This document shows, one piece after another, positions 1 through 10,700 of a stretch of DNA of 64,000 nucleotides. This DNA comes from a virus, in IMG/VR virus record IMGVR_UViG_3300017917_002434, positions 186,001 through 250,000 of that record; one strand, 5' to 3'. The translations under genes were made by a program, and so were the position numbers. The notes beneath the pieces were generated by a model that saw nothing but the letters and a program-made list of their open reading frames with translations, was not told where the DNA came from and did not search any database. Positions within the stretch are counted from its first letter, which is position 1. Each line of letters starts with the position of its first letter.

Positions 1-1
1 G

Positions 2-1342
2 ATAGATACCGGCGATATTGTAGTACGCGGTAATAGAATTACTACAACACTTTCAAACAGCGACCTTGAATTACGTGCTAACGGCACGGGGTCTGTAATA
101 ATTGACAACACAGATTTAATCGTAAACGGTGACCTAATAGTTACTACAGATGTACAATTAAACAACACACAGATTACCGGAACACTGACTCACAATGGTA
201 CTGCTAATCATACAGGAACTGTAAATCAAACTGGAGCATATAATTTAACCGGAAATATGAATATCACCGGTACTGCTCAATACAGCAATATTCGTGTAGA
301 AGGCAACGTTATTAGAACTACAGTACCAGGCAGCGATCTAACTTTCCAGGCCACGGGTGCCGGCATAATCACTGCTCCTTTCAATGACGTTGAGATAACA
401 CAGAATTTAACTGTATCGGGGGATGTAACTACTACTGATATAGTAGCTTCAAACTCAGTTACAGCACCGATTATCAACTTAGGTTCTATAACTATCAGCG
501 GTAACCTTATTACCACAAACACATCTAATACCAATTTAGAACTTAGAGCTAACGGCACCGGCGGAATAGAATTAGAGTCTATCATAGTCAATCAAAATCA
601 GATTACTACTCAAAATAACACAGATATTGTTATCGCTCCAAACGGCACAGGTATCGTTGATTTCCAGGGTACACAGGCCGTAAGATTGCCGAGAGGGACA
701 GTGGCAGAACGTCCAGTTGGTCAAGCTGGTCAATTGAGATATAACACTACCAGCAATTATTACGAAGGTTTCGACGGAACAAATTGGCGTAGATTAGACG
801 GTGTTTATGACCTAGATGAAAATACCTACATAACTCCAGAGACTACTCCCGGAGCCAATGATAACGTTATTAGTTTTTACATTAATGGTCTGAATCGTGC
901 TACCTTAAACGCTACAGGATTTTCTACAAGTAACGTAGATATAGGCAATATAAATATCACGGGTAATACGATTTCTACTACCAATACTGACGGGAACTTA
1001 ATATTGGCTCCGAACGGTACTGGTAGTACTGTTATTGGCGTTTTTGCCTTACGTAATAATACTATTACAAACACACAGAATGACGCTGTAACTTCTTTTA
1101 ACCAAACAGGTACCGGATACTTTAAAATTTCCGGAACCAACGGCTTCGTCCTTCCAAGAGGATCAGACGCAGAAAGAGGAGTGATTTTTGAAACAGGTAT
1201 GATGAGATACAATACCACAGATCAGCGTGTAGAAGTGTATGATGGCATAACTTGGGTTTCGGCAGCAGGTAGCACAGGAACTGGTATTACTTATAGCGAA
1301 GCAGAAGGATTAGCTATTACAACAGCATTAATTTTTGGATGA
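2..1342 (+). CDS. Repeat-rich tail fibre protein, 5' end outside window
   Basis: The reading frame is open from base 2, so the first in-frame ATG at 257 is internal and the gene begins upstream of the window. At least 446 residues are visible. They consist of short beta-rich repeats built on N-G-T-G and G-N-x-I-x-T motifs (for example LELRANGTG, LILAPNGTG), as in trimeric beta-helical fibres. Two segments of the type LPRG-x-x-AERP/G followed by LRYNTT or MRYNTT and Y-x-G-x-x-W occur, a module common in phage fibres. It heads a co-directional run of virion genes, with eight bases to the next start. Role as a fibre or fibre-associated structural protein is inferred from composition; the receptor is unknown. 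Confidence 0.7.
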   Translation: MDTGDIVVRGNRITTTLSNSDLELRANGTGSVIIDNTDLIVNGDLIVTTDVQLNNTQITGTLTHNGTANHTGTVNQTGAYNLTGNMNITGTAQYSNIRVEGNVIRTTVPGSDLTFQATGAGIITAPFNDVEITQNLTVSGDVTTTDIVASNSVTAPIINLGSITISGNLITTNTSNTNLELRANGTGGIELESIIVNQNQITTQNNTDIVIAPNGTGIVDFQGTQAVRLPRGTVAERPVGQAGQLRYNTTSNYYEGFDGTNWRRLDGVYDLDENTYITPETTPGANDNVISFYINGLNRATLNATGFSTSNVDIGNINITGNTISTTNTDGNLILAPNGTGSTVIGVFALRNNTITNTQNDAVTSFNQTGTGYFKISGTNGFVLPRGSDAERGVIFETGMMRYNTTDQRVEVYDGITWVSAAGSTGTGITYSEAEGLAITTALIFG

Positions 1343-1350
1343 TAGATTAG

Positions 1351-1680
1351 ATGGCAACATTTTTTAGAAACAAAGTAGTTAAAGACCTAGGAATGATGTC
1401 TACCCATATGGTAGAAACTACTGCCGCCAGCCGAGTTACAGTTATCGGTCTAAGTATGACCAATCTAACAACAGCAGTCATCAAAGTCAGCATAACATTA
1501 ACAGACAATACTTCTACTACAGGTTATTTTATCAAAGATGTTACTATACCACCAAATCAAAGTTTACGAGTTATTAATGGTGGAGAGAAGTTAGTCATGG
1601 CAGAAAATAATTTATTAGCAGCTTTTGCCGATAGAGAAAATGCTGCCGATGTAATTGTAAGCTACGTCGAAATTATATAA
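1351..1680 (+). CDS. Small virion/fibre accessory protein
   Basis: 109 residues, predicted all-beta. The core reads as alternating hydrophobic strands (VTVIGLSMTNLT, then IPPNQSLRVINGG, ending DVIVSYVEI). Small proteins of this look lie beside fibre genes in aquatic T4-like phages, and this one is packed between two fibre-type genes, with an ATG eight bases after the previous stop. No catalytic motif is visible. A beta-sandwich decoration or fibre-linker role is inference; I cannot name a T4 counterpart. Confidence 0.5.
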   Translation: MATFFRNKVVKDLGMMSTHMVETTAASRVTVIGLSMTNLTTAVIKVSITLTDNTSTTGYFIKDVTIPPNQSLRVINGGEKLVMAENNLLAAFADRENAADVIVSYVEII

Positions 1681-1689
1681 GGAATTGAT

Positions 1690-2049
1690 ATGACATATTA
1701 CATAGGTGATTTTAACGTAGAAGGTATTTTAGGTGTTGGAGTTCCTAGATATTTTTATGGATTAAGAAGAACAGCTGACGGAGAACTTTATTTGGGTAGA
1801 CTTGATCAGCTTGATCCAGAAGGTGTGTTAGAAATTAACCAGCCCGGAATACCAGAAGACAATTACAATGACTTTGAAGTCGGAACAGATTTTTTTGAAG
1901 GTATTGATGTTAACCACGATACCGTGTATAAAAACTTAAATTATCAGCAATATCGTTGGGATAACAGAAATTTATATTATTATATCGATGAAGACGGACA
2001 GTTAGTAGTAAGGATCAGTGAAGAATACCAGTATCCTACAGGAATTTAA
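1690..2049 (+). CDS. Small fibre-cluster protein, function unknown
   Basis: 119 residues, acidic and rich in Tyr, Asn and Asp. The N-terminus contains FYGLRRTADGELYLGR, the middle VGTDFFEGIDVNHD and the C-terminus QYRWDNRNLYYYIDEDGQL. I recognise this as a type of protein often found immediately before giant fibre genes in aquatic T4-like phages, but no function is known to me. It follows the previous gene by nine bases, with a GGAATTGAT stretch upstream as a weak ribosome site, and is ten bases ahead of the 1880-aa fibre, so it is probably co-translated with it. A small structural or assembly role is inferred. Confidence 0.5.
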   Translation: MTYYIGDFNVEGILGVGVPRYFYGLRRTADGELYLGRLDQLDPEGVLEINQPGIPEDNYNDFEVGTDFFEGIDVNHDTVYKNLNYQQYRWDNRNLYYYIDEDGQLVVRISEEYQYPTGI

Positions 2050-2059
2050 GAGATAAATT

Positions 2060-5000
2060 ATGGCAGAATATAAGATCAGTAGATTAAAGTTTACCTGGAA
2101 AGGTGACTGGCAACCTAATTTTAATTATATCGTCGACGATATTGTAAGATTTGGTGGTAAAAGTTATGTCTGTATTGAAAGACACACATCATCTACCCAG
2201 AGTTTTTATGCTGATTTAAATTTTATTGATCAGACTACGATACCGGCTTCACCCGATCCTCGATGGGAATTGATGTTCGATGGCTATGAGTGGCGAGGCG
2301 ACTGGACTCCGTTTACTGTTTACAATGTAGGCGATATAGTCAAATACAAATCTATCTCTTATATCTGTATCAGTTCACATACTTCTAACACAGTAACTAT
2401 TGGTCTAGAAGGCGACCAGACACATTGGGTTTCTTATGCTAGGTCAGATGACTGGAAAGGCGATTGGCAACCTTCTACCACATATTCTGTCAGAGATGTC
2501 GTAAAATATAACGGTATAGTATACAGAGCAGTAGCTAGAAATATTTCCAGCGATGTAACTACAGGTCTAGAAGGAAACTTTGCTGACTGGGAAATAGTAA
2601 ATCCAGCACAACAATGGAGACAGGCCTGGACAACAAATAGAAGATATAGAAAAAACGACATCGTCAAATACGGCGGTATAGTCTATAGATGTATTACTGG
2701 GCATACGTCAGCATTAACTGCCGCTGAAGGTTTAGAAGACGACCAAGCAGCTTGGGAAATAGTTTACAAAAATATAGAATACAAAGGCGACTGGGTACCG
2801 GCAGTAATAGCACCAGTTACCCCGGGCGTTAGATATAAACTAAACGATGTAGTAAAGTTTGGTGGTGGAATATGGATCTGCGTCGACTATCATACTAGTA
2901 CAACAGAATTTGACCTCACAAAATGGCAGGTGTATGTACCTGGCTTCGAATTTGAAAATGAGTGGAATACTAATACTGTCTATCAAAGAGGCGATGTTGT
3001 TAGATATGGGGGTTACTCTTATGAGGCTTTGAATAATAGCATAGGTCAGAATCCTGCTACTTCAGCACAACAAAACGACGATAGTTCTATAGCATTCTGG
3101 AAATTATTAAACATAGGCTTTAGGGTCAGCGGAGAGTGGGCTAACAACACAGCATATTTTGTCGGTGATGTTGTAAGACGCAACGGACAATTTTATGTTG
3201 CTATCAAAGATGTTTTAACAGATCCTAACATAGATACAGTTGGTTGGGAATTAGTAATTCCTGGAGAAAAATATAGAAAAGAATGGGAATTAGATGAAAC
3301 TTATGCTATAGGCGATATCGTAGTTTTTGAAGATAACACCTATAGATGTCTAGTTAAACACTTAGCTTCAAACATTAATCTAAGACCGGACAATGATTAC
3401 GATAATAATATATGGACATTGTTAATCAGAGGCGAGCCAACAAACAGTCTGAGATATCAAGGCGATATAAAATTCTATGGAGAAACTGATGACGGTAGTA
3501 CCGTAGGTCAGACTAGATTACCTATCGGAATAACAGGACAGACACTACGGGTAGTTAATAATGCTCCATCATGGGAAACATTTAATATAGCACAAAAAGT
3601 GTACTATGTGAGCACCGAAGGCTTTGACGATCCTGACAATGGCACTAGTTTGAACAGTGCTTTTAGAACAGTAAAGTATGCCTGCGATTTCGCCATTGGC
3701 CCGGCTACTATTTTTGTTAAAGCAGGAGTGTACTCCGAAATACTACCGATGAAAGTGCCGAGAGATGTTGCTATCGTAGGCGAAGAATTAAGAAGCACCA
3801 TAATTGAACCTGCTGTTGGGTATGAACTTTCAGACATGTTCTATGTTAACAACGGTTGTGGTATTAGGAATATGACGCTAAGAGGTTTAAATGGAACTCT
3901 TACAGCAATTAATCAATATGGAACCAGAAGACCAACAGCCGGTGCGTATGTGTCGTTAGATCCAGGATCAGGACCTACAGACAGCTCTGTTTGGATCACT
4001 ACAAAATCTTGCTATGTACAAAACGTAACAACTTTTGGTAATGGTTGTGTAGGATTAAAAGTTGACGGTGCTTTACATGGCGGCGGCAATAAATCCATAG
4101 TAGCTAACGATTTTACACAGATTCTTTCAGATGGCATCGGAGCATGGGTTACTAACAACGGTCTTTCAGAACTTGTTTCAGTATTCTCATACTACGGTCA
4201 CATGGGATACTTGGCAGAAAACGGAGGTAAGATTCGTGCTACCAACGGTAACAGCTCTTATGGAACATATGGCTGCGTGGCTGAAGGTGTTGACGAAACT
4301 GAAACTCCTGCCGAAGGGTTCATCAATAACAGAACTTCTGAAGCGGTTATAGCATCAGCATTCTCAGGCGAAGCTAATGATGAAATTTTAAATCTCGAAT
4401 TCAGCAATGCTGGTGAAAATTATACTTCGGCGACTATGAGTTTCGTAGGTTCAGGAGCAGGAGCATCAGTTATCGTTGATGAGTTCCGAGACGGGGGCAT
4501 CTTTGAATGGAGGTTATTAGATCCGTTGCCTGGAGGATTTTTAGGCGGTGGCGGATTTCAGTCTACAGGAAACAATGCCCAGGCCGGTGACACAACGGGG
4601 ATTAATATCGCTTCAAACGACGAAGCATTGCCCGGAGATTACATAGGTGCTAGAATCATTATTACCAGCGGAACCGGTACAGGACAATACGGAATAGTTG
4701 CTTCTTATGATATTGTAACTAAGAGAATAGACGTAGCTAACGAATATGACGGAGCAGCAGGATGGACGCATGTTATTCCTGGTTATCCTCTAGCTCCATT
4801 GTTAGATACTACTTCAGTATATAGGATTGAGCCACGACCAATCACTGCTGCTCCTCTATACACTAACGATTCAATACCCGGAGATATAAGATATTTTACA
4901 GACGCTATCTATATTAAAGAGATAGGTCGATTAGTAGCGACCGGTCGACCAGCCGATGGAAGTGTAGGATCTATCTATATAGGTACTGATGAAACTAATA

Positions 5001-7702
5001 TTACTATATCTAATGCTGCTAATAACCCAGAAATTTATACATCAGTAGCATGGGACGGAACCAGCAGAATTGCTGCTGTAACCAATGCTACTTCTGCTAT
5101 TGTCGGTACTTGGAATACGGGGTCATCATCATTTACTTTTAATTCTATCGTAACTAATATTGGAGTTAATAATTGTACTAACATAGCCGGTGGCGGCGGC
5201 TCATTTGTAGCTACAGCACCTTCAACAACTGGTTCTGTAGCAGTATATACCTCATCGTGGATTTTAAGATCGACACCAGTATCAGCACCCTGGACTGCTG
5301 TAGCTTATGGAAAAAATAGATTTGTTATAATTTCTACCACAGGAAAAACAGCTATTAGTACCAACTCGGGCGTAACATGGACAGCAGGCTCAGACATACC
5401 TGCGTTCGGTGATTCAACACAGCCACAATGGACTGATATGTGCTACGGAAACAATAGATTTGTAGCCATATCATCCAATACCAATGCTGTAGCCTATAGC
5501 TTTGATGGTCTAACGTGGTACTTGTCGGCTCTGCCTTTCGATACGAACTGGAGAAGAATCAGTTATGATCAGGGATTATTTGTAGCTATTAGTACTTCTT
5601 TAACACAATATGCTGCTGTTTCGGACAGCGGCGGCTTCGCTTGGGAATTAGTAACTTTAGACGGAGGATCTCTAGGTAGAGATGCTCTAGCATTTGTTCC
5701 TAATACTACTACTAGAGGTCGATGGGTTTTGTTGTCTGTAGATGCTGGGACTGTTGACACATTTCAGTACGGTGCTACATTCAGATGTAGACCGGTTATC
5801 ACAGGCGGTAGAATACAATCGATGAAAATATGGGAACCAGGCAGCGGCTATACCGGACAGCCCGTGTTCACGCTCAGCGATCCAGTATCAACATCAAACC
5901 CCCAATACGAATTTAGAATTGGTAACGGTGTCCTAGCTAATCCTACCTTTATTAATAGAGGTATTGGATATAAAACATCTACTACAAGAGTAACAGTAAG
6001 TGGTGACGGATATGCTGATATCTACGAACTCGGTGGAGATATCATAGTTGACGGAGTTCCTAGGGTTGTTAGAACTGGTGCTAACTTTGAAATTAATGCT
6101 ATTAACTGGGAACCATCAGTACTTCCCATCTCTGGACCGTGGGGCGGAGTTACTGCTGGTACAGATAAATTCGTAGGAATTACATTTCAAGGAGTCGGAA
6201 CAACGCAGATAGTGTATTCAGCAGACGGAGAAGGTTGGACCAGTGCTACGATTCCGCAGCAGCGAGATTGGAGAGATATAAGATTTGGCAACGGCGTCTA
6301 CATCGCAGTAGCCTATGGTACTGTGTTTGCTAGAAGCACTAACGGGACTACTTGGTCTACAGTAACAGTTCCTAATGCCAATTGGTCTTCTGTAGATTAT
6401 CTAAATGGAAAATGGGTAGCTATTTCTAACGGTTCGGCAAACGCTCTGTATTCTGAGGACAACGGCCTAACATGGCAGACATCTTCACTGCCGGTCAGTG
6501 CTCAATGGATCAAAGTTAAGCACGGAGCTAATAATTTCATCGCTATCTCTAACAACAATGATAAGGCAGCAATATCCGTAGATGGTCAAGCATGGCTACT
6601 AAGAACTTTGCCGACGACAGCCCAGTGGTCGGATGTTGCCTACGGAAATAATCATGTGATATTGATCGCAAGAAATAGCAATCAGATAGCACTTTCCGAG
6701 GACGATGGAAACTCTTGGGACGCAGCATCCGCACCTTCAACAGACGATTGGGCACATATTATATTCGCCAATAGAAAGTTTGTTTTATTTTCGGGTACCG
6801 GATCAAAAATTTATTCATCTAGATTAGGTCTATCGTGGCTAGAAAGAGATTATCCGTTAAGTAATCCAACGGCAGCAGTAGCAGGATTGAACAAATATCT
6901 AGTTTTATCTGACAATGATGCTGCTGTAGCTTCAGACGGATCAGATAACAAAGTTTACAGAGTGTTAACAGTACAGATTTTAAGTGGTTCTATAGGAAAT
7001 TACAGATTAGCTATCAGAGTGGGTCCTGATTTCAACAGAACAACTAGTCCGGAACATAATGCTCCCATAGAGATTCGCGAAAAATACAGTCAAGTTCGAT
7101 TAACTGGACACGATTTCTTAGAGATAGGTACTGGTAATTTTACCCAAACAAATTATCCTACTACTAATCTTATTAATCTAGCACCAGAAAATGAAGTGTA
7201 TAATCGAGGTGGCGGTCGTGTATTCTATACATCAACAGACCAAGACGGTAATTTCCGAGTTGGTGAACTGTTTGCTGTTGAACAGGCTACTGGCGTAGTT
7301 ACAATTAGTGCTGATTATTTCGACCTCGGTGGATTATCAGAATTGAGATTAGGTGGTATACGTGTGGGCGGAACAGGAGTTGTTATCAGAGAGTTTTCTA
7401 CAGATGTTACATTTGCTGCTGATTCTAACAATGTAGTGCCTACACAGAGAGCTATTAAGTCCTATATAGAAAGACGTATTTCAGGTGGTGGATCAGAAGC
7501 AGCTACAGGTACATTGATCGCAGGTACAGTTAGAATAGGAGGACCGAATAATATCGGTAGTACTACTAATACCTACGTAAATTTACCTAGAAATATGAAT
7601 ATGAGAAAAGGGGCCTCGGGTATGATGCTGGCTATGAGCATGTTTTCGGACGCTTTTAACAGTAATCTAGACGGGCAAGAAGTTGGTAGGGATTTAGGTT
7701 AA
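2060..7702 (+). CDS. Giant modular tail fibre with CBM-like repeats, beta-helix and Asp-box repeats
   Basis: 1880 residues. Residues about 10-465 hold eight repeats of roughly 55 residues with W-x-G-D-W, x-Y-x-x-x-D-I/V-V-x-Y/F and Y-x-C-x-x-x-H-T-S, resembling carbohydrate-binding modules of family 5/12. From about 513 to 750 there is a pectin-lyase-like beta-helix (AFRTVKYAC, VKAGVYSEILP, GEELRSTII, GAYVSLDPGSGP). Residues about 1000-1230 and 1350-1610 carry Asp-box-like repeats (S-x-D-G-x-T-W with YGNNRFVAIS), suggesting beta-propeller or sialidase-like blades. The C-terminus (about 1657-1810) has VFYTSTDQDGNFRVG and VPTQRAIKSYI, shared with the next gene. It is likely a long host-binding fibre, possibly glycan-degrading; enzymatic activity is not shown. 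Confidence 0.75.
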   Translation: MAEYKISRLKFTWKGDWQPNFNYIVDDIVRFGGKSYVCIERHTSSTQSFYADLNFIDQTTIPASPDPRWELMFDGYEWRGDWTPFTVYNVGDIVKYKSISYICISSHTSNTVTIGLEGDQTHWVSYARSDDWKGDWQPSTTYSVRDVVKYNGIVYRAVARNISSDVTTGLEGNFADWEIVNPAQQWRQAWTTNRRYRKNDIVKYGGIVYRCITGHTSALTAAEGLEDDQAAWEIVYKNIEYKGDWVPAVIAPVTPGVRYKLNDVVKFGGGIWICVDYHTSTTEFDLTKWQVYVPGFEFENEWNTNTVYQRGDVVRYGGYSYEALNNSIGQNPATSAQQNDDSSIAFWKLLNIGFRVSGEWANNTAYFVGDVVRRNGQFYVAIKDVLTDPNIDTVGWELVIPGEKYRKEWELDETYAIGDIVVFEDNTYRCLVKHLASNINLRPDNDYDNNIWTLLIRGEPTNSLRYQGDIKFYGETDDGSTVGQTRLPIGITGQTLRVVNNAPSWETFNIAQKVYYVSTEGFDDPDNGTSLNSAFRTVKYACDFAIGPATIFVKAGVYSEILPMKVPRDVAIVGEELRSTIIEPAVGYELSDMFYVNNGCGIRNMTLRGLNGTLTAINQYGTRRPTAGAYVSLDPGSGPTDSSVWITTKSCYVQNVTTFGNGCVGLKVDGALHGGGNKSIVANDFTQILSDGIGAWVTNNGLSELVSVFSYYGHMGYLAENGGKIRATNGNSSYGTYGCVAEGVDETETPAEGFINNRTSEAVIASAFSGEANDEILNLEFSNAGENYTSATMSFVGSGAGASVIVDEFRDGGIFEWRLLDPLPGGFLGGGGFQSTGNNAQAGDTTGINIASNDEALPGDYIGARIIITSGTGTGQYGIVASYDIVTKRIDVANEYDGAAGWTHVIPGYPLAPLLDTTSVYRIEPRPITAAPLYTNDSIPGDIRYFTDAIYIKEIGRLVATGRPADGSVGSIYIGTDETNITISNAANNPEIYTSVAWDGTSRIAAVTNATSAIVGTWNTGSSSFTFNSIVTNIGVNNCTNIAGGGGSFVATAPSTTGSVAVYTSSWILRSTPVSAPWTAVAYGKNRFVIISTTGKTAISTNSGVTWTAGSDIPAFGDSTQPQWTDMCYGNNRFVAISSNTNAVAYSFDGLTWYLSALPFDTNWRRISYDQGLFVAISTSLTQYAAVSDSGGFAWELVTLDGGSLGRDALAFVPNTTTRGRWVLLSVDAGTVDTFQYGATFRCRPVITGGRIQSMKIWEPGSGYTGQPVFTLSDPVSTSNPQYEFRIGNGVLANPTFINRGIGYKTSTTRVTVSGDGYADIYELGGDIIVDGVPRVVRTGANFEINAINWEPSVLPISGPWGGVTAGTDKFVGITFQGVGTTQIVYSADGEGWTSATIPQQRDWRDIRFGNGVYIAVAYGTVFARSTNGTTWSTVTVPNANWSSVDYLNGKWVAISNGSANALYSEDNGLTWQTSSLPVSAQWIKVKHGANNFIAISNNNDKAAISVDGQAWLLRTLPTTAQWSDVAYGNNHVILIARNSNQIALSEDDGNSWDAASAPSTDDWAHIIFANRKFVLFSGTGSKIYSSRLGLSWLERDYPLSNPTAAVAGLNKYLVLSDNDAAVASDGSDNKVYRVLTVQILSGSIGNYRLAIRVGPDFNRTTSPEHNAPIEIREKYSQVRLTGHDFLEIGTGNFTQTNYPTTNLINLAPENEVYNRGGGRVFYTSTDQDGNFRVGELFAVEQATGVVTISADYFDLGGLSELRLGGIRVGGTGVVIREFSTDVTFAADSNNVVPTQRAIKSYIERRISGGGSEAATGTLIAGTVRIGGPNNIGSTTNTYVNLPRNMNMRKGASGMMLAMSMFSDAFNSNLDGQEVGRDLG

Positions 7703-7712
7703 AAACATATTA

Positions 7713-7720
7713 GATAAATA
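7713..7720 (+). promoter_or_regulatory. Late promoter GATAAATA
   Basis: An 8-base match to the T4-type late element (TATAAATA class), 24 bases before the ATG of the 1999-aa fibre, with a CGGAG ribosome site at about 7734-7738 in the leader. Confidence 0.6.
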
Positions 7721-7744
7721 TGGTATCGAAGATCGGAGTAATCG

Positions 7745-10700
7745 ATGGCAGAGTTTAAATTAGGTAGAATTAGGTTTATATGGAAAGGCGAATGGGCCGC
7801 GGGTACCTCTTACCTTAAAGATGACGTAGTCAGAGTAAACGGTAAAGTTTATATCTGCGTTATCGGACATACGGCAGATTCAAATTTTTATGTAGATGCG
7901 AATAATGTTCCCGCACGTTGGAATCAAGCCAGCGATGGCCAATCTTGGAGAGGTGACTGGACTGTTGACACTGAATATTTTGTCAACGATATCGTTAAAT
8001 ATGGCGGACAGTTATACATCTGTTTAGTAGGACACACATCGTCTGCTAACATCAACGACGGATTAGAAGTTGATCTAGATCTTGGCGACAGTACACAGAC
8101 TAAGTGGGATCAATTTGCCGAAGGTTTTGATTGGAAAGGCGACTGGACTACCAGCACCAGATACAAATTAAACGACATAGTCAAATACGGCGGCAATACA
8201 TATCTATGTAATCTAGGACATATCTCTGCTCCTACCGCAGCCATGGGATTAGAAGGTCTAGATAGAGTAACATCAGGACAAAAAGCAGACATTGACAAAT
8301 GGGATCAGTTCTCTGAAGCATTTGACTGGAAAGGTCCATGGACACCATCTACTCGATATAAAATCAATGATGTAGTTTCCTTCGGCGGAACTACTTATGT
8401 ATGTAATGAAGGACATCCTGCTGCTGCGACATTCGCCTTAGGTCTTGAAGCAGATCAGGGTAAGTGGGATTATTTTAATCAAGGTATTGAATATCTCGGT
8501 GCTTGGGACGCAGACGCACAAAATTATAAAGTAAACGATCTAGTTAAAAACGGCAACGGCGTTTATATCTGTTTACAAAAGCATACTTCAAGCCTCTCAA
8601 GAACCTTCGAACAAGATGAAGATTCTGGTTATTGGGCACAATTCTTAGAAGGATTACAATTTGAAGATAGTTGGAACACGTCTACTATCTATCAACCTGG
8701 CGACATAGTTACCTATGGTGGGTATGCTTATGTTGCCACAACTAACCACAGTAACATCAAACCTACACAGGCAGTAACCGGAGCCCAGAACTGGGATCTA
8801 TTCACCACAGCATTTAAATTCCAACAAGACTGGTCAGGAGTCACCGCATATAAAGTCGGCGATGTTGTAAGGCTCAGCGGATATACCTATGTAGCTATCG
8901 CAGATAATACTAATTTCAAACCACCTAATCTAACATATTGGGAACAATTAAATCCTGGTATACGCTGGTTAGGTGCTTGGGCCAATGGTTACGGATATGT
9001 GTTAGGTGACGCTGTACGTTACGGACCTAACAGTTATATCTGCGTTCTAGCACACACATCTGCTACAGCAACAAATAGACCGGATGTAGACATCTCAGGA
9101 ACATTTTGGAATCTATTAGCTAACGGTCAAGAATCGTCCGTGTTAACAACACAAGGCGATATCGTTTACTACGGTGGTGCCGGGCCTACAAGATTACCTA
9201 TAGGTTCAGACGGACAGGTTCTTGTCGTTAACAATGCTGCAGCACCCGAATGGAAATATTGGGGTGAAGTAGATCAACTCTATTATGTGAGCTTAGAAGG
9301 TACAGACGAGCCAGCACCTACATACGGTATTACATTAGACAAACCATGGAGAACCGTAAGATACGCTGCTGACCAGATAGAAAAAGGCACTAGAAATCCA
9401 GAAGCTGCCTATCTGCTAGAAATTAATAGACAATTTGTACAGCGTGAAACAGTTCAGTGGATTAACTATCAGATTACCAACAACATCGCTCCTTTTGTTT
9501 CGAGTTTTTCTTATAATACAACCAAGTGTGAGCGTGATGTTGGATTAATCATTGACGCTTTATTATGGGATATCCGCCACGGCGGTAACGTAAGATCTAG
9601 ACAGGCTGCTGTTGAATACGTAACAAACGCCTCAACATTCTACGGTCTAGGACAAAAAGAAGAAACAGTAGCAGCGATTAATTATGCTGTTGATACATTG
9701 ATCAATACCTGTGTACTACTTAACACAGCACCGGCAACAAATTATCAAGTCACTAACAGCGTTCCAGTCAATGACAGAATCTTACAGATTATCAATACAA
9801 ATTATGTTGCTGAAGATTCATCCTTTACAGAAATTACTAATCTAAAAACACTAATCAACACAGCTATATCGGGCGGTGCGTTAGTGAATGTAGGAGCTGA
9901 AGTAAAACCTCAGAGAACTATATTAGTTAAGACTGGTGTATTCTTTGAAACACTACCAATCATTGTGCCTGTAGATACTGCGGTTGTTGGCGACGAATTA
10001 AGATCTACTAATATCAGACCGGCTACTAGCCAGATCGATCCAACAGATGTTCCTAAAAGTGTTGCTGCTCTAGTATGGTTAGCAAGCGTTCTAGAGGCGG
10101 TTGTTACAGGAGTTACATTTAGTAAAACTACCACAGGGTCAAATCCAAATACACTAACACAGAGTCAAACGAAACCATTCGCTGACAGCTCAGTGGGTAA
10201 TGTTGTGAATTTGGTAGTGCAGAATGCTTACACTTACATTACGGACACTCTGATAATAGGCGGCCCATCAGGTATTACGTTTGTAGGAACAAACACTCCG
10301 GTTAGTGATTATGATACTTACGCAGCAGTAAGACAACTAGAACTTAACAGAGAATTTATCGTAGCAGAAATTCATGCTTATATTGCTGATACATATCCCG
10401 CATACACATATTCTTTAGCGGCTTGTGCTCGAGATATTAATGAATATATAGATGCGGCAAAATATGATTTAATTTATCCTGGCAATTATAGAACGTTAAC
10501 AGCAGCAAAATGGTATGTTAACGGCGTTACTGGTTCAGTAACTGAAAACATGTTCCTAGTTCGAAACAGCACAGGCGTTAGAAATATGACTGTCCAAGGC
10601 CTAACAGGAACACTAACTGGACCAAATTCTTATGGTACATATAGACCAACAGCTGGTGCTTATGTTTCTTTAGATCCAGGCTGGGGCCCTAACGATCAGC

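Noticed and set aside
257-1342. Start of the first fibre gene at ATG 257
   Set aside because: The frame is open without a stop back to base 2 and the residues there show the same repeat type, so this ATG is internal.
4131-4352. 73-residue plus-strand frame inside the first giant fibre
   Set aside because: Out of frame with a clearly conserved domain of the fibre; no start signal.
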